Source: JAMXLO01 sp963749575 | GTDB lineage: Bacteria; Pseudomonadota; Alphaproteobacteria; Acetobacterales; Acetobacteraceae | Reading direction: 5' to 3' | DNA: 64,000 nt | NCBI GenBank assembly: GCA_963749575.1 | Contig: CAVVNM010000014.1 | Location: forward strand, 372,001-436,000 | Shown: piece by piece, positions 27,140 to 36,424 of the stretch | Position numbering within the stretch: position 1 is the first letter of the stretch | Layout: each line of letters opens with the position of its first letter | Program-made: the position numbers and the translations under genes | Notes under the pieces: model-generated | The model's database searches: none | What the model was told of the DNA's origin: nothing | The model's input: only the letters and a program-made list of their open reading frames with translations

Positions 27140-27652
27140 ATGACGGCGAACCCCGTGGTGCATAACCGCCTGACCCTGCTCGGCATCGTCGCCGCCCTGG
27201 TGGTCCTGGCCGCCGACCAGGCCAGCAAGTGGTGGATCCTCGACGTCGTCCGCCTGCCCGACATCGGCCAGATTGTTCTGCTGCCGGTCCTGAATCTCAC
27301 CATGGTCTGGAATCGCGGCGTCACTTTCGGGCTGCTGAACGGCTTCGGTGAGTGGAGCCACCTCCTGCTCGCGGCTGTCGCCCTCGCCGTGGTGGCTGCC
27401 CTCGGCGTATGGCTGCGCCGCGCCGAATCGCGCCTGGTGGCGACCGCACTCGGCGCCATCGTGGGCGGCGCACTCAGCAACGTCATCGACCGGCTGCGGT
27501 TCGGCGCCGTGGTGGACTTCATCCACGCCCATGTCGGCGGCTGGTCCTGGTATGTCTTCAACCTCGCCGATGCCGCCATCGTATGCGGCGTGGCCGCGCT
27601 GGTGCTCGACAGCCTGCTGCCGCATGCACGCCGGGCCGGCTCGACCGGATGA
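27140..27652 (+). CDS. lspA: lipoprotein signal peptidase II
   Basis: Inner-membrane aspartyl protease that cuts the signal peptide of prolipoproteins after diacylglyceryl modification. The 170-residue product from ATG 27140 has four helices; GTG 27125 is an alternative start. The catalytic aspartates are Asp117 in SNVIDRLRFGAVVDF and Asp144 in FNLADAAI. The upstream family segments are AADQASKWW and WNRGVTFGLL. The following gene encodes a likely lipoprotein, a direct candidate client. It is probably transcribed with ileS. Confidence 0.95.
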   Translation: MTANPVVHNRLTLLGIVAALVVLAADQASKWWILDVVRLPDIGQIVLLPVLNLTMVWNRGVTFGLLNGFGEWSHLLLAAVALAVVAALGVWLRRAESRLVATALGAIVGGALSNVIDRLRFGAVVDFIHAHVGGWSWYVFNLADAAIVCGVAALVLDSLLPHARRAGSTG

Positions 27653-27695
27653 CGTTCTTGCGACCCGCCACGGTCTGCGGCTACAAAATCGCGCG

Positions 27696-28259
27696 ATGCC
27701 GCTAGCGATCAGACATTGCACCACTGTCCTCGCGCTGGCCGCCGGTAGCGCGATGCTGGCCGGCTGCAGCGGGGACGAGATCAGCCGCACCTTCGGCTTC
27801 GTCCGCGACGCCCCTGACGAATTCACGGTGACCACCCGCGCGCCGCTGGCCATGCCGACCAGCTTCACGCTGCCGCCGCCGCATCCGGGGGCAATCCGGC
27901 CGCAGGAGCAGTCCGAGCGCACCCAGGCAGAACTGGCATTGGTGCCACAGATGGCGCTGGGCGGCCCGGACGTGGGCAGCAGCCCGGGCCAGGCGGCACT
28001 GGTCCAGGCGGCCGGTCCGCCGGCGGACCCTGCGATTCGCGGCGAGGTGGATCAGGACACCAGTCTCAATCGGCCACAGCAGAGCCTTGGCGACAAGCTG
28101 ATGTTCTGGCGCAAGCCGCCGCCGCCCGGTATCGTGGTTGATCCCGAGAAGGAGGCGCAGCGCCTGCGCGAGAATTCCGCCCTCGGCCAGAGCCAGGAGA
28201 CCGGCGACACACCGATCGTTCAGCCCAAGCAACGGGGCCTGCTGCAAGGGATTTTCTAA
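27696..28259 (+). CDS. DUF3035-type lipoprotein
   Basis: Lipoprotein of 187 residues and unknown function. The signal peptide ends in a lipobox, AMLAGC (Cys near residue 23). Next comes FGFVRDAPDEFTVTTRAPL and PTSFTLPPPHPG, the DUF3035 hallmark seen downstream of lspA in many alphaproteobacteria. The middle is low-complexity (Ala/Pro/Gln), and the C-terminus is basic with DKLMFWRKPPPPG. An outer-membrane or periplasmic location is likely, since no Asp follows the Cys to retain it at the inner membrane. It starts 43 bp after lspA and probably belongs to the same transcript. Its job, perhaps in the envelope, is not known. Confidence 0.85.
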   Translation: MPLAIRHCTTVLALAAGSAMLAGCSGDEISRTFGFVRDAPDEFTVTTRAPLAMPTSFTLPPPHPGAIRPQEQSERTQAELALVPQMALGGPDVGSSPGQAALVQAAGPPADPAIRGEVDQDTSLNRPQQSLGDKLMFWRKPPPPGIVVDPEKEAQRLRENSALGQSQETGDTPIVQPKQRGLLQGIF

Positions 28260-28268
28260 CGATCGCGC

Positions 28269-28346
28269 CGGATCGGGACTTACCGCATTGCGTCCAGGTC
28301 GGGTAGCGGAGGGCAATCCGCGCTGCACCGGCGAGAACCCGATCCG
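28269..28346 (+). ncRNA. possible structured leader upstream of the GGT gene
   Basis: CGGATCGGG (28269-28277) is exactly complementary to CCCGATCCG (28338-28346), a 9-bp stem closing about 60 nt. Inside lies a second hairpin, GCGGA/TCCGC (28306-28310 with 28317-28321). It begins 10 bp after the DUF3035 stop and ends about 105 bp before the GGT start. It could be a leader RNA, an attenuator or the terminator region of the ileS operon. It does not match the consensus of any riboswitch I can recall. Confidence 0.3.
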
Positions 28347-28450
28347 ATTGGGGACGACGCAGACTGCCTGAGCGCCGCAGGAGCCTCACCAGCCCTGGAC
28401 GGCGTGACGGCTTTGCCGCACGCTCGCGCCGGTCCGGAGGAGCACTCGCC

Positions 28451-30144
28451 ATGAGCCATCGCCCCACCGTCTACGGCACGCGTCACGCCGTCTCGGCCGG
28501 CCACTACCTGGCCGCCTCCGCCGCCTTCTCAATCCTGGAAGCCGGCGGCAATGCGATCGATGCCGGCTGCGCCGCCGGCATCGCGCTCGGTGTGCTGCAG
28601 CCCGACCTGGTGAACGTCGCCGGCGTGGCGCCGATCATGATCCGGCTGGCCAACGGTCACGTGGAGAGCGTCGCCGGCCTCGGTTGGTGGCCGCAGGGCG
28701 TTGCCGGCCGACATCTTCATGCGCGAGCACGGCGGCAAGATACCCGACGGCGTGCTGCGCACCGTCATCCCCGCCGCACCCGACGCCTGGATCACTGCGT
28801 TGGAACGCCATGGCACGATGCGCTTCGCCGATGTCGCGGCCTCCGCGATCCGCTACGCCGGCGAGGGTTTCGCGGTATATCCGCTGCTCGCCACGTCGAT
28901 CGCGTCCCATGAGCACGAGTACCGGCGCTGGCAATCCAACACAGCGATCTTTCTGCCGAACGGAAGTGTGCCGAAATCGGGCGACAAGTTCGTGCAGTCC
29001 GACCTCGCGCGCACGCTGCAGTACATGGCGGACCAGGATCTCGCCGCCGGCCCCGACCGCAAGGCGGGACTACGCGCCGCGCACGATGCATTCTACCGCG
29101 GCGACATCGCGCGCGACGATCGTGCGCTTCCAGCAGCAGGAGGGCGGCTACCTGTCGATGGACGACCTCGCCGAGTACCGCTCGCGGATCGAGCCGGTGG
29201 TGCGACGCGGATGGCGCGGGCATGAGGTGATCACCTGCGGCCCGTGGTGCCAGGGTCCGGCGCTGCTCGAGGCGCTCGCGCTGCTGGAGCGGGTCGGCGT
29301 CGCCGGGCTGGCGCATAATTCAGGGACCTACCTGCACCGCATCGCCGAATGCGTGAACCTGGCGATGGCGGATCGCGAATACCACTTCGGCGATCCCGCG
29401 TTCGTCGATGTGCCGATCGACCACCTGCTGGACCCGGCGACCATCGCCCGCCGCGCCTCCGCGGTGCGCGATGACCGCGCGTTCGGCGAGATGCCGGCGC
29501 CGCTGGACCGCACCAACCTGCCGCACCTGGCCAGCGCGGCCGACCTGCCGAAGGTCGAGGCCGATACCTCGTATTGCTGCGTGGTCGATCGCTGGGGCAA
29601 CGCGTTCAGCGCCACGCCATCCGACGGCTCCGGCAACGTGCCCGTGGTGCCGGGGCTCGGCATCTCGCCGTCGGGCCGCGGCTCGCAGAGCCGGCCCGAT
29701 CCGCGCCATCCCGCCGGCGTGGCACCGGGCAAGCGGCCGCGGCTCACGCCGAATCCGGCGATGGTGGTGACCGAAACCGGCGGCGTGATGCCGTTCGGCA
29801 CGCCGGGCGGCGACGTGCAGACCCAGGCGATGCTGCAGGTGCTGCTCAACATCTTCCAGCACGGCATGGAGGTGCAGGACGCGATCGAGGCACCGCGCGT
29901 GGCGTCATATTCGTTCCCCTCGTCGTTCGCACCGTTCGAGTACTTTCCTGGGCGGCTGGCGGTGGAGGGGCGGATCGATCCGGCGGTGCGCGCCGATCTG
30001 GCTTCGCGCGGGCACGACGTGAAGGCGTGGCCGGAGTGGACCTGGCTCGCAGGATCGGTGGAGGCGGTGCTGCGCGATCCGGTGTCGGGGCTGATCGCGG
30101 CCGGCGCGGATCCGCGGCGGCCGGCCTACGCGATCGCGATCTGA
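28451..30144 (+). CDS. gamma-glutamyltransferase family protein (two +1 frame changes)
   Basis: Ntn-hydrolase that cleaves or transfers gamma-glutamyl groups, for example from glutathione. The N-terminal part reads AGHYLAASAAFSILEAGGNAIDAGCAA. The frame changes at GGG 28696-28698 (PQ then ALPADIFMREHGG) and again near 29113 (GDIAR then TIVRFQQQEGG). With both extra bases removed it is 563 residues. The autoprocessing Thr is expected in EADTSYCCVVD, and the oxyanion GG lies in GTPGGDVQTQ. No secretion signal is visible, which fits the cytoplasmic branch of the family. The leader region 28260-28450 may fold. The frame changes probably reflect sequencing errors. Confidence 0.88.
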
Positions 30145-30146
30145 CG

Positions 30147-30165
30147 GATCCACCACGGAGAGCAC
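30147..30165. repeat. short CCACGGAG repeat fragment after the GGT gene
   Basis: GGATCCACCACGGAGAGCAC follows the GGT stop. Its ACCACGGAG core is the same unit as in the inverted repeat at 9203-9338, here as a single truncated copy. The rest of the 150-bp gap before pgi shows nothing recognisable. Confidence 0.45.
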
Positions 30166-30294
30166 GGGGATCAAGGCTACCGGGAAGCTACGGCGCTGAT
30201 CCGGGTCGTCGCCTCATCAAACCTCATGCGTGTGAAAGCTCGTGAAGGAAGGCGTATAGTCGTGCCATGCGCAAGCCGAACTCGCCGGGCCGCA

Positions 30295-31929
30295 ATGGCC
30301 CACTTGACCGCCCTCGCAGCGCGTCCGGACGGTCGCCGCATCACGCCGTTGTTCGCCGCCAGCCCTGAGCGCGCCCGGAGGTTCAGCGCAAGCCTCGACG
30401 ATCTCACCCTCGACTACTCGAAATCAGCCATCGACACCGACGTGCTGGACGCCTTGTTCGCGCTGGCCGAAGCGGCCGACCTGGAAGGCTTCCGCCGTCG
30501 CCTGTTCGCCGGCGAGATGGTGAACGCCACCGAACACCGCGCCGCGATGCACATGGCGCTGCGCTCGCCGCCGGCCGCCGGCCTGAAGGCGGCACTTGCC
30601 GGCGGCGTCGACGACGCCTCCAGGCTCGCGGCCGCCGAGCGCGACCGTATGCGGGGCTTCGTGACCGCGATCCACGAAGGCAGCCAGCGCGGCGCGACCG
30701 GCGAGCGGCTGACGGCGGTGGTGAACATCGGCATCGGCGGCTCCGATCTTGGGCCGCGCGTTGCGACCGAGGCACTGACCATCGGGCGGACCGATGCCCG
30801 GATGGAGGCGCGGTTCCTGTCCAATGTGGACGGGCACGCGTGCCAGGCGGCGCTGCAGGGATTGGATCCCGCGCAAACGCTGTTCCTGGTGGCGTCGAAG
30901 ACCTTCACGACGCTGGAGACCCAGACCAATGCCCGGGCCGCGCGGGCCTGGATCACCGGCGCGCTGGGCGAGGCGGCGGTCGGCAAGCACTTCGCCGCGC
31001 TGTCCACCAACCTGAAGGCGGTTGCCGGGTTCGGCATTTCGCCGGAACACACCTTCGGCTTCCGCGACTGGGTCGGCGGGCGCTATTCGCTGTGGTCGCC
31101 GGTCGGCCTGGTGATCGCGCTCGCGACCGGGTGGGAGAAGTTCCAGGCACTGCTGGACGGTGCCTGGGCGATGGACTGCCACTTCCGTGACGCGCCGCTG
31201 CGGCAGAATCTGCCGGTGCTGTTGGGACTGGCCGGCATCTGGAACGTGAATGCGCTGGGCTGTGCGACGCATTGTGTGCTCGCCTACGACGATCGGCTGC
31301 GTCGGCTGCCGGCGCATTTCCAGCAGCTCGAGATGGAGAGCAACGGCAAGCACGTGACGCTGGCGGGCGATCCTGCCGGCTGGGACACCTGCCCGATCCT
31401 GTTCGGCGAGCCCGGCACCAACGCACAGCACAGCTTCATGCAGCTGGTGCACCAGGGCACGCGGCCGGTGCCGGTGGATTTCATCCTCGCCGCCAATCCC
31501 GACCACAACCGGGCGGAGGCGCATCGCGCGCTGGCCGCCAATGCCTTCGCCCAGGCCGAAGCGCTGTTGCGCGGTCGATCCGCAGCGGAGATCCAGGCAG
31601 AGATGGCAGCGAAGGGCGCGACGCAGCAGGAGATCGATGCCGTGACGCCGCACCGGGTCTGCGTCGGTGAGCGGCCGTCGAACACCATCATGTTCAGGCG
31701 GCTGGACCCGTTCAGCCTTGGGCGGCTGATCGCGCTCTATGAGCACAAGGTGGCGGTGCAAGGCTGCATCTGGGGGATCGACAGCTTCGACCAATGGGGG
31801 GTGGAACTGGGCAAGGAACTGGCCGGCGGCATCCTGCCGGAGCTGGAGCCTGGGATGGTTCCGGGGGCGCATGATTCGTCCACCACCGGGCTGATCGCCC
31901 GGTTTCGGGCGCTGCGGGCGGAAAGCTGA
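30295..31929 (+). CDS. pgi: glucose-6-phosphate isomerase
   Basis: Interconverts glucose 6-phosphate and fructose 6-phosphate in the cytoplasm. The 544-residue product from ATG 30295 has the normal long-form length; the open frame reaches 30226 without family similarity. The blocks are NIGIGGSDLGP, SNVDGH, the phosphate-binding KTFTTLETQTNA, ESNGKH, the catalytic glutamate segment GEPGTNAQHSF and the C-terminal lysine in WGVELGKELA. The ribosome site is weak. It precedes mutL with a small open frame between. This enzyme can serve gluconeogenesis and the Entner-Doudoroff entry. Confidence 0.96.
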   Translation: MAHLTALAARPDGRRITPLFAASPERARRFSASLDDLTLDYSKSAIDTDVLDALFALAEAADLEGFRRRLFAGEMVNATEHRAAMHMALRSPPAAGLKAALAGGVDDASRLAAAERDRMRGFVTAIHEGSQRGATGERLTAVVNIGIGGSDLGPRVATEALTIGRTDARMEARFLSNVDGHACQAALQGLDPAQTLFLVASKTFTTLETQTNARAARAWITGALGEAAVGKHFAALSTNLKAVAGFGISPEHTFGFRDWVGGRYSLWSPVGLVIALATGWEKFQALLDGAWAMDCHFRDAPLRQNLPVLLGLAGIWNVNALGCATHCVLAYDDRLRRLPAHFQQLEMESNGKHVTLAGDPAGWDTCPILFGEPGTNAQHSFMQLVHQGTRPVPVDFILAANPDHNRAEAHRALAANAFAQAEALLRGRSAAEIQAEMAAKGATQQEIDAVTPHRVCVGERPSNTIMFRRLDPFSLGRLIALYEHKVAVQGCIWGIDSFDQWGVELGKELAGGILPELEPGMVPGAHDSSTTGLIARFRALRAES

Positions 31930-31931
31930 GA

Positions 31932-32033
31932 GTGCCTGCGTGGTGCGGGCAGGTGGTCGGCACGAAGGCGCCCGCGGTGCGCGCGCGCGGACCGCTGCCC
32001 GAGCTGTATCCGATGCTGTTGGCGCCGGCCTGA
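31932..32033 (+). CDS. 33-residue open frame between pgi and mutL
   Basis: GTG 31932 opens a short frame directly after the pgi stop and ends 4 bp before the mutL start. The product is proline- and alanine-rich (RARGPLPELYPMLLAPA at its end). It resembles no family I know and has no clear ribosome site. It may be a leader peptide coupled to mutL, the tail of a lost gene, or chance. Confidence 0.2.
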   Translation: MPAWCGQVVGTKAPAVRARGPLPELYPMLLAPA

Positions 32034-32037
32034 GCGC

Positions 32038-33768
32038 GTGCCCGCAATCCGCATCCTGCCGCCGCACACCGTCAACCGCATCGCCGCCGGCGAGGTGATC
32101 GAACGCCCCGCGGCCGCGGTCAAGGAACTGGTGGAGAACGCGCTCGACGCCGGCGCCACCCGCATCGCCATCGCCCTCGACGGCGGCGGCATCGACCGCA
32201 TCGAGGTGACCGACGACGGCAGCGGCATGGACGCCGATGGACTGGCGCTCGCGGTGCTGCGCCACGCCACCTCGAAGCTGGCCGACGACGATCTGGTGCA
32301 CATCGCCACGCTGGGATTCCGCGGTGAGGCGCTGCCCTCGATCGGCGCGGCGGCGCGCCTGTCGATCACCTCGCGCCCCCGCGATGCGGCACATGCCTCG
32401 CTGATTCGCGTCGAGGGCGGTGACGTGTCCAGCGTCGCGCCCGCTGCCGGCGCGCCGGGCACCCGCGTGGTGGTCAGCGACCTGTTCTTCGCCACCCCGG
32501 CGCGGCGCAAGTTCCTCAAGCACCCGCGCACCGAGGCAGACCATGCCGAGGCAGCGGTGCGCCGCCTGGCGCTCGCCGCCCCGTCGGTCGCGTTCCGCCT
32601 GGAAAGTGACGGCCGGGTCGCATTCGATCTGCCGGCGCAGGACCGCGCCGAGCGCGTCGCGGCGCTGTTCGGCGCCGAGGCGGCGCAGGCGATGGTCGAG
32701 GTGGCCGGCGAGCGCGGCGCGCTGCGGATCGCCGGCTACGCCTGCTCGCCGGCGGTCACCCGCGCCACAGCGGCGGCGCAGGCGTTGACGGTGAACGGCA
32801 GACCGGTCGCCGATCCGGTGCTGAAGGGTGCGGTCCGCGTCGCCTATCGCGAGGTGATCGCCGTCGGCCGCCATCCGATCGTGGCGCTGTGGCTGGATCT
32901 GCCGGCCGACGAACTGGACGTGAACGTGCATCCGGCGAAGGCCGAGCTGCGCTTCCGCGATGTGGCCGCGGTGCGTTCGCTGGTGATCGGCAGCATCGGC
33001 CGCGCGCTGGCCGGCGGCGCCGGCACGTCGCTGCCGGCACCGCGGCCCTCACTGCACCTGGCGTATTCGCGGCCATCGCCGGTGCCGTACCGCGCCGTGC
33101 CGCTTCCCGGCATGGCGGAAACCCAGCTCGCGTTCGGCACCACGCCGGCCGCGCGCATGCTGCCGGTCGCGGAACCGCGCGCGGACCATCCGCTGGGCGC
33201 GCCGGTGGCGCAGGTGCTGGATACCTATGTGATCGCGGTCGCTTCCGACGGCTCGCTGGTGCTGGTCGACCAACACGCGGCGCACGAGCGGCTGACGCAT
33301 GAGGCGCTGCGTGAGCAGATGCTGGATGGCGGCGTGCGGTCGCAGCCGCTGCTGCTGCCGGCGGTGGTGGACATGCCGGCGGCTGACGCGTCGCGGCTGC
33401 TGGCGCGTTGCTCGGAACTGGCACAGCTCGGGATGGAGATCGAGGCGTTCGGTCCCGGCGCGGTAATGGTGCGAGCGCTGCCCGCATCACTCGGCTCGCC
33501 CGAGCCGGGACCGCTGCTGCGCGACCTGGCCGATGAACTGGCAGAACTCGACGAGACCACCGTGCTGAACGCGCGGCTCGACGCGGTGATCGCGCGGCTG
33601 GCGTGTCACGGCTCGATCCGCGCCGGCCGCCGGCTCAATGCGGCGGAGATGGATGCGCTGCTGCGCCAGATGGAGGCGACGCCGCGCGCCGCGACGTGCA
33701 GTCATGGGCGGCCGACGTTTCTCAAGCTGTCCAGGGCCGAGATCGAGAAACTGTTCGGGCGGCGGTAA
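32038..33768 (+). CDS. mutL: DNA mismatch repair protein MutL with endonuclease motif
   Basis: Links MutS mismatch recognition to strand removal. The 576-residue product starts at GTG 32038. GHKL ATPase motifs: NRIAAGEVIERP with the catalytic Glu, DDGSGM, and GFRGEALPSIGA. The C-terminal domain has the metal-dependent nickase motif DQHA-x2-E-x4-E starting at Asp411 (DQHAAHERLTHE), plus ACHGSIR and CSHGRPT. Such MutL proteins nick DNA themselves and occur in species without MutH/Dam-directed repair. The linker (about 340-390) is Pro/Ala-rich. It lies 4 bp after a small open frame behind pgi. The frame is intact. Confidence 0.96.
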   Translation: MPAIRILPPHTVNRIAAGEVIERPAAAVKELVENALDAGATRIAIALDGGGIDRIEVTDDGSGMDADGLALAVLRHATSKLADDDLVHIATLGFRGEALPSIGAAARLSITSRPRDAAHASLIRVEGGDVSSVAPAAGAPGTRVVVSDLFFATPARRKFLKHPRTEADHAEAAVRRLALAAPSVAFRLESDGRVAFDLPAQDRAERVAALFGAEAAQAMVEVAGERGALRIAGYACSPAVTRATAAAQALTVNGRPVADPVLKGAVRVAYREVIAVGRHPIVALWLDLPADELDVNVHPAKAELRFRDVAAVRSLVIGSIGRALAGGAGTSLPAPRPSLHLAYSRPSPVPYRAVPLPGMAETQLAFGTTPAARMLPVAEPRADHPLGAPVAQVLDTYVIAVASDGSLVLVDQHAAHERLTHEALREQMLDGGVRSQPLLLPAVVDMPAADASRLLARCSELAQLGMEIEAFGPGAVMVRALPASLGSPEPGPLLRDLADELAELDETTVLNARLDAVIARLACHGSIRAGRRLNAAEMDALLRQMEATPRAATCSHGRPTFLKLSRAEIEKLFGRR

Positions 33769-33858
33769 GCACGGTCCGCCACCGGGACGCCAGGTCAAAT
33801 TCTTCGTGGCCTGGTGGATTTGTAGTACACGATTGCGGATCGAGTCGCTGGGAGAAGC

Positions 33859-35061
33859 ATGATGCGATGGTTGATGACGGCCGCCGGCGTGGCGATGGCG
33901 ACGTGCGTGGCATGCGGCGCTATGGCGGACAACCCGGGCGTTACCGCGACCGAGATCAAGATCGGCAACACCATGCCATACAGCGGTCCGGTCTCGTCCT
34001 ATAGCCCGATCGGCAAGCTGGAGAGTGCGTTCTTCGGGATGGTCAACGAGCAGGGCGGCATCGCCGGACGCAAGATCGATTTCATCTCGCTGGACGATGG
34101 CTACAGCCCGCCAAAGACGGTCGAGCAAGTGCGCCGGCTGGTCGAGGAGGATCAGGTCGCCTTCCTGTTCAACACTCTCGGCACACCGACCAACTCCGCG
34201 ATCGTGCGCTACGTGAACCAGAGGAAGGTGCCGCATCTGTTCGTCGCGACCGGCGCCGCCAAGTGGGGCGAGGAGAAGCAGTATCCCTGGACCACCGGCT
34301 TCCAGCCCGACTACCGTACCGAGGCGCAGATCTATGCCAAGTACATACTGAAGGAGAAGCCCGACGCCAAGGTCGCGGTGCTGTATCAGAACGACGATTT
34401 CGGCAAGGACTACCTGATCGGCCTCAAGGCGGTGTTCGGCGATCGCTATGCCGGCATGGTGACCGAGGCGACCTACGAGCCGACGGATCCGACGATCGAC
34501 AGCCAGATCATTACGTTGCAGGGATCCGGCGCCGATGTGCTGGTGGTGGCCGCCGCGCCGAAGTTCGCCACGCAGGCGATCCGCAAGGTGCATGACCTCG
34601 GGTGGAAGCCGATGTTCATCATGACCAACGTGTCGATTTCCGTGGGCTCGGTGATCACGCCGGCCGGCGCGGAGAATGCGATCGGTCTGATCAGCACTGG
34701 ATACCTGAAGGATCCGACCGACCATCAGTGGGACAATGATGCAGGGATGCAGGAATGGCGTGGCTTCATGGCGAAGCACATGCCCGGCGCCGACCTGACC
34801 GATGCCAACTACGTTTATGCCTACGCCGCGTCGAAGTTGATGATGCAGGTGCTCGATCAGTGCAATGGCGACTTCTCGCGCGAGAACGTCATGAAGCAGG
34901 CCGAAAGCGTGCACGGTCTGGAGCTGCCGACGGTGCTGCCGGGGATCAAGGCGAGCACCAGCCATACCGATCACCGGCCGATCAAGGCGATGCGGCTGGA
35001 GCGATGGGACGGCAAGACCTGGGTGCTGTTCGGCGACATCATCGAAGCGACGGGTTCCTGA
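33859..35061 (+). CDS. branched-chain amino-acid-type ABC substrate-binding protein (orphan)
   Basis: Periplasmic binding protein of the Peripla_BP_6/LivK family, 400 residues. The signal peptide ends at about CGAMA-D (residues 1-24). The mature start TATEIKIGNTMPYSGP and GIAGRKIDFISLDDGYSP are typical. Ligands in this group include branched-chain amino acids, amides, urea and aromatic acids. No LivH/M/G/F genes are nearby, so it must use a permease elsewhere or act as a sensor. GGGAGA precedes the ATG. It converges with rsmD. Two more proteins of this family occur in this window. Confidence 0.9.
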   Translation: MMRWLMTAAGVAMATCVACGAMADNPGVTATEIKIGNTMPYSGPVSSYSPIGKLESAFFGMVNEQGGIAGRKIDFISLDDGYSPPKTVEQVRRLVEEDQVAFLFNTLGTPTNSAIVRYVNQRKVPHLFVATGAAKWGEEKQYPWTTGFQPDYRTEAQIYAKYILKEKPDAKVAVLYQNDDFGKDYLIGLKAVFGDRYAGMVTEATYEPTDPTIDSQIITLQGSGADVLVVAAAPKFATQAIRKVHDLGWKPMFIMTNVSISVGSVITPAGAENAIGLISTGYLKDPTDHQWDNDAGMQEWRGFMAKHMPGADLTDANYVYAYAASKLMMQVLDQCNGDFSRENVMKQAESVHGLELPTVLPGIKASTSHTDHRPIKAMRLERWDGKTWVLFGDIIEATGS

Positions 35062-35074
35062 CCGCAGCGCCCGG

Positions 35075-35623
35075 CTATGGCTCCCGCCAGATGCTGATCC
35101 GCGCGGCGCCATGCGCGCGTTCGGCGAGCAAAGGCGCCGATGTGGGCGGTGGCCCGTCGCGCGCTGTTTCCGCGATCAGAAGGGTGCCGGGCGCGACGAA
35201 GCCGGCGGCACGCAGGTGAGCGATCGCGCGGGACAGCAGATCGCTGCGATAGGGCGGATCGAGGAATACCAGGTCTGCGGCCTCGCCCGGCGGAACGGCG
35301 AGCACATCGACCGCGAGAACGGTGCTGCGGCCCTGGGCGCGGCAGGCGGCGATATTGGCGTGCAATGCGGCGAGTGCGGCCCGGTCGTACTCGATGAAGG
35401 TAGCGTGCGCGGCGTCGCGCGATAGCGCCTCCAGGCCGAATGCGCCGGTGCCGGCGAACCCGTCGAGCACCCGGGCGGACGCCATCGTGTCGCGTCCGAA
35501 CCACGGGGCGTGCAGCAACATGTCGAACAGCGCCTGCCGTACGCGGTCGGCGGTGGGGCGCGTCGCGGTGCCCGGCGGGGCGATCAGCGCGCGGCCGCGC
35601 CATGTGCCGGCGACGATCCTCAT
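35075..35623 (-). CDS. rsmD: 16S rRNA (guanine966-N2)-methyltransferase
   Basis: Methylates G966 in the 30S subunit using S-adenosylmethionine. The 182-residue product from ATG 35623 begins MRIVAGTWRGR, the family N-terminus. It has the SAM loop (LDGFAGTGAFGLEALSRDA) and the catalytic DPPY in VFLDPPYRSD. It lies 51 bp behind the pseudouridine synthase gene on the same strand, a common rRNA-modification pairing in alphaproteobacteria. It ends against the convergent binding-protein gene. The C-terminus is slightly short but complete. Confidence 0.93.
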   Translation of the reverse strand: MRIVAGTWRGRALIAPPGTATRPTADRVRQALFDMLLHAPWFGRDTMASARVLDGFAGTGAFGLEALSRDAAHATFIEYDRAALAALHANIAACRAQGRSTVLAVDVLAVPPGEAADLVFLDPPYRSDLLSRAIAHLRAAGFVAPGTLLIAETARDGPPPTSAPLLAERAHGAARISIWREP

Positions 35624-35674
35624 CGGCAACGCCGGTGCGGCGGGTTGCGGCTTTTGCCACCGCGTTGCCCGGAG

Positions 35675-36421
35675 TTAGAATCCTGCATTCCCATCACGCG
35701 GCAACTGATCGCGCAGCACGCGGGCCGGCACCTCGTCCACTGCGCCGCGCGGCAATGTGCCGAGCTGGAACGGCCCGTAAGCGACACGGATCAGCCGCGT
35801 CACGGCGAGCCCGAGATGCGCCATCACGCGCCGCACCTCGCGATTGCGCCCCTCGCGCAGGCTGACGGTGAGCCAGGCGTTGTCGCCCTTGCGCGCATCC
35901 AGCCCGGCGTCGATCGGGCCATATGCGATGCCCTCGATGCTGACGCCTTTGGCCAACGCCGCCAGACGGCGCTGATCCGGCGCGCCGTGCACGCGCACGC
36001 GGTACCGCCGGAGCCAACCGGTCGCCGGCAGTTCCAGCTTGCGGGCGAGCGTGCCGTCGTTGGTCAGCAGCAGCAGACCCTCGCTGGTAAGATCGAGCCG
36101 GCCCACGCTGACGACGCGCGGCATGCCTGGCGGCAGCTTCTCGAACACCGTCGGCCGGCCCTGCGGATCGCGATGCGTGGTCACCAGGCCGACCGGTTTG
36201 TGATGGCGCCACAGCCGGGTGCGATCCGGCGCGTCGACCATCGCTCCGCGCACCATCACGATGTCGCCGGCGGCGACGAAGGTGGCGGGATGGGTCACCG
36301 CCGTGTTGTTCAACCGCACATGGCCCTCGGCCAGCAGCTTCTCCGCGTCGCGCCGGCTTGCCACACCCGCGCGCGCCAGCCACTTGGCGATGCGTTCCCC
36401 GCGTGGCGCCGGTTCAGTCAT
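35675..36421 (-). CDS. RsuA/RluB-family pseudouridine synthase
   Basis: Makes pseudouridine in rRNA, either 23S (RluB) or 16S (RsuA). The 248-residue product begins with an S4 RNA-binding domain (RIAKWLARAGVASRRDAEKLL). The catalytic domain follows, with the Asp in GRLDLTSEGLLLLTNDG and the late motif REGRNREVRRVM. RluB is more likely from its length and the typical rluB-rsmD order. It is probably co-transcribed with rsmD. The upstream binding-protein gene on the same strand stops 3 bp before its start region, so the three may share one transcript. Confidence 0.93.
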   Translation of the reverse strand: MTEPAPRGERIAKWLARAGVASRRDAEKLLAEGHVRLNNTAVTHPATFVAAGDIVMVRGAMVDAPDRTRLWRHHKPVGLVTTHRDPQGRPTVFEKLPPGMPRVVSVGRLDLTSEGLLLLTNDGTLARKLELPATGWLRRYRVRVHGAPDQRRLAALAKGVSIEGIAYGPIDAGLDARKGDNAWLTVSLREGRNREVRRVMAHLGLAVTRLIRVAYGPFQLGTLPRGAVDEVPARVLRDQLPRDGNAGF

Positions 36422-36424
36422 CCA

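Noticed and set aside
28260..28450. Cobalamin or glycine riboswitch before the GGT gene
   Set aside because: The conserved cores of those families are not present, so only a generic structured leader is listed.
30424..32931. Long minus-strand open frame opposite pgi and mutL
   Set aside because: It spans two well-supported genes and shows no family pattern.
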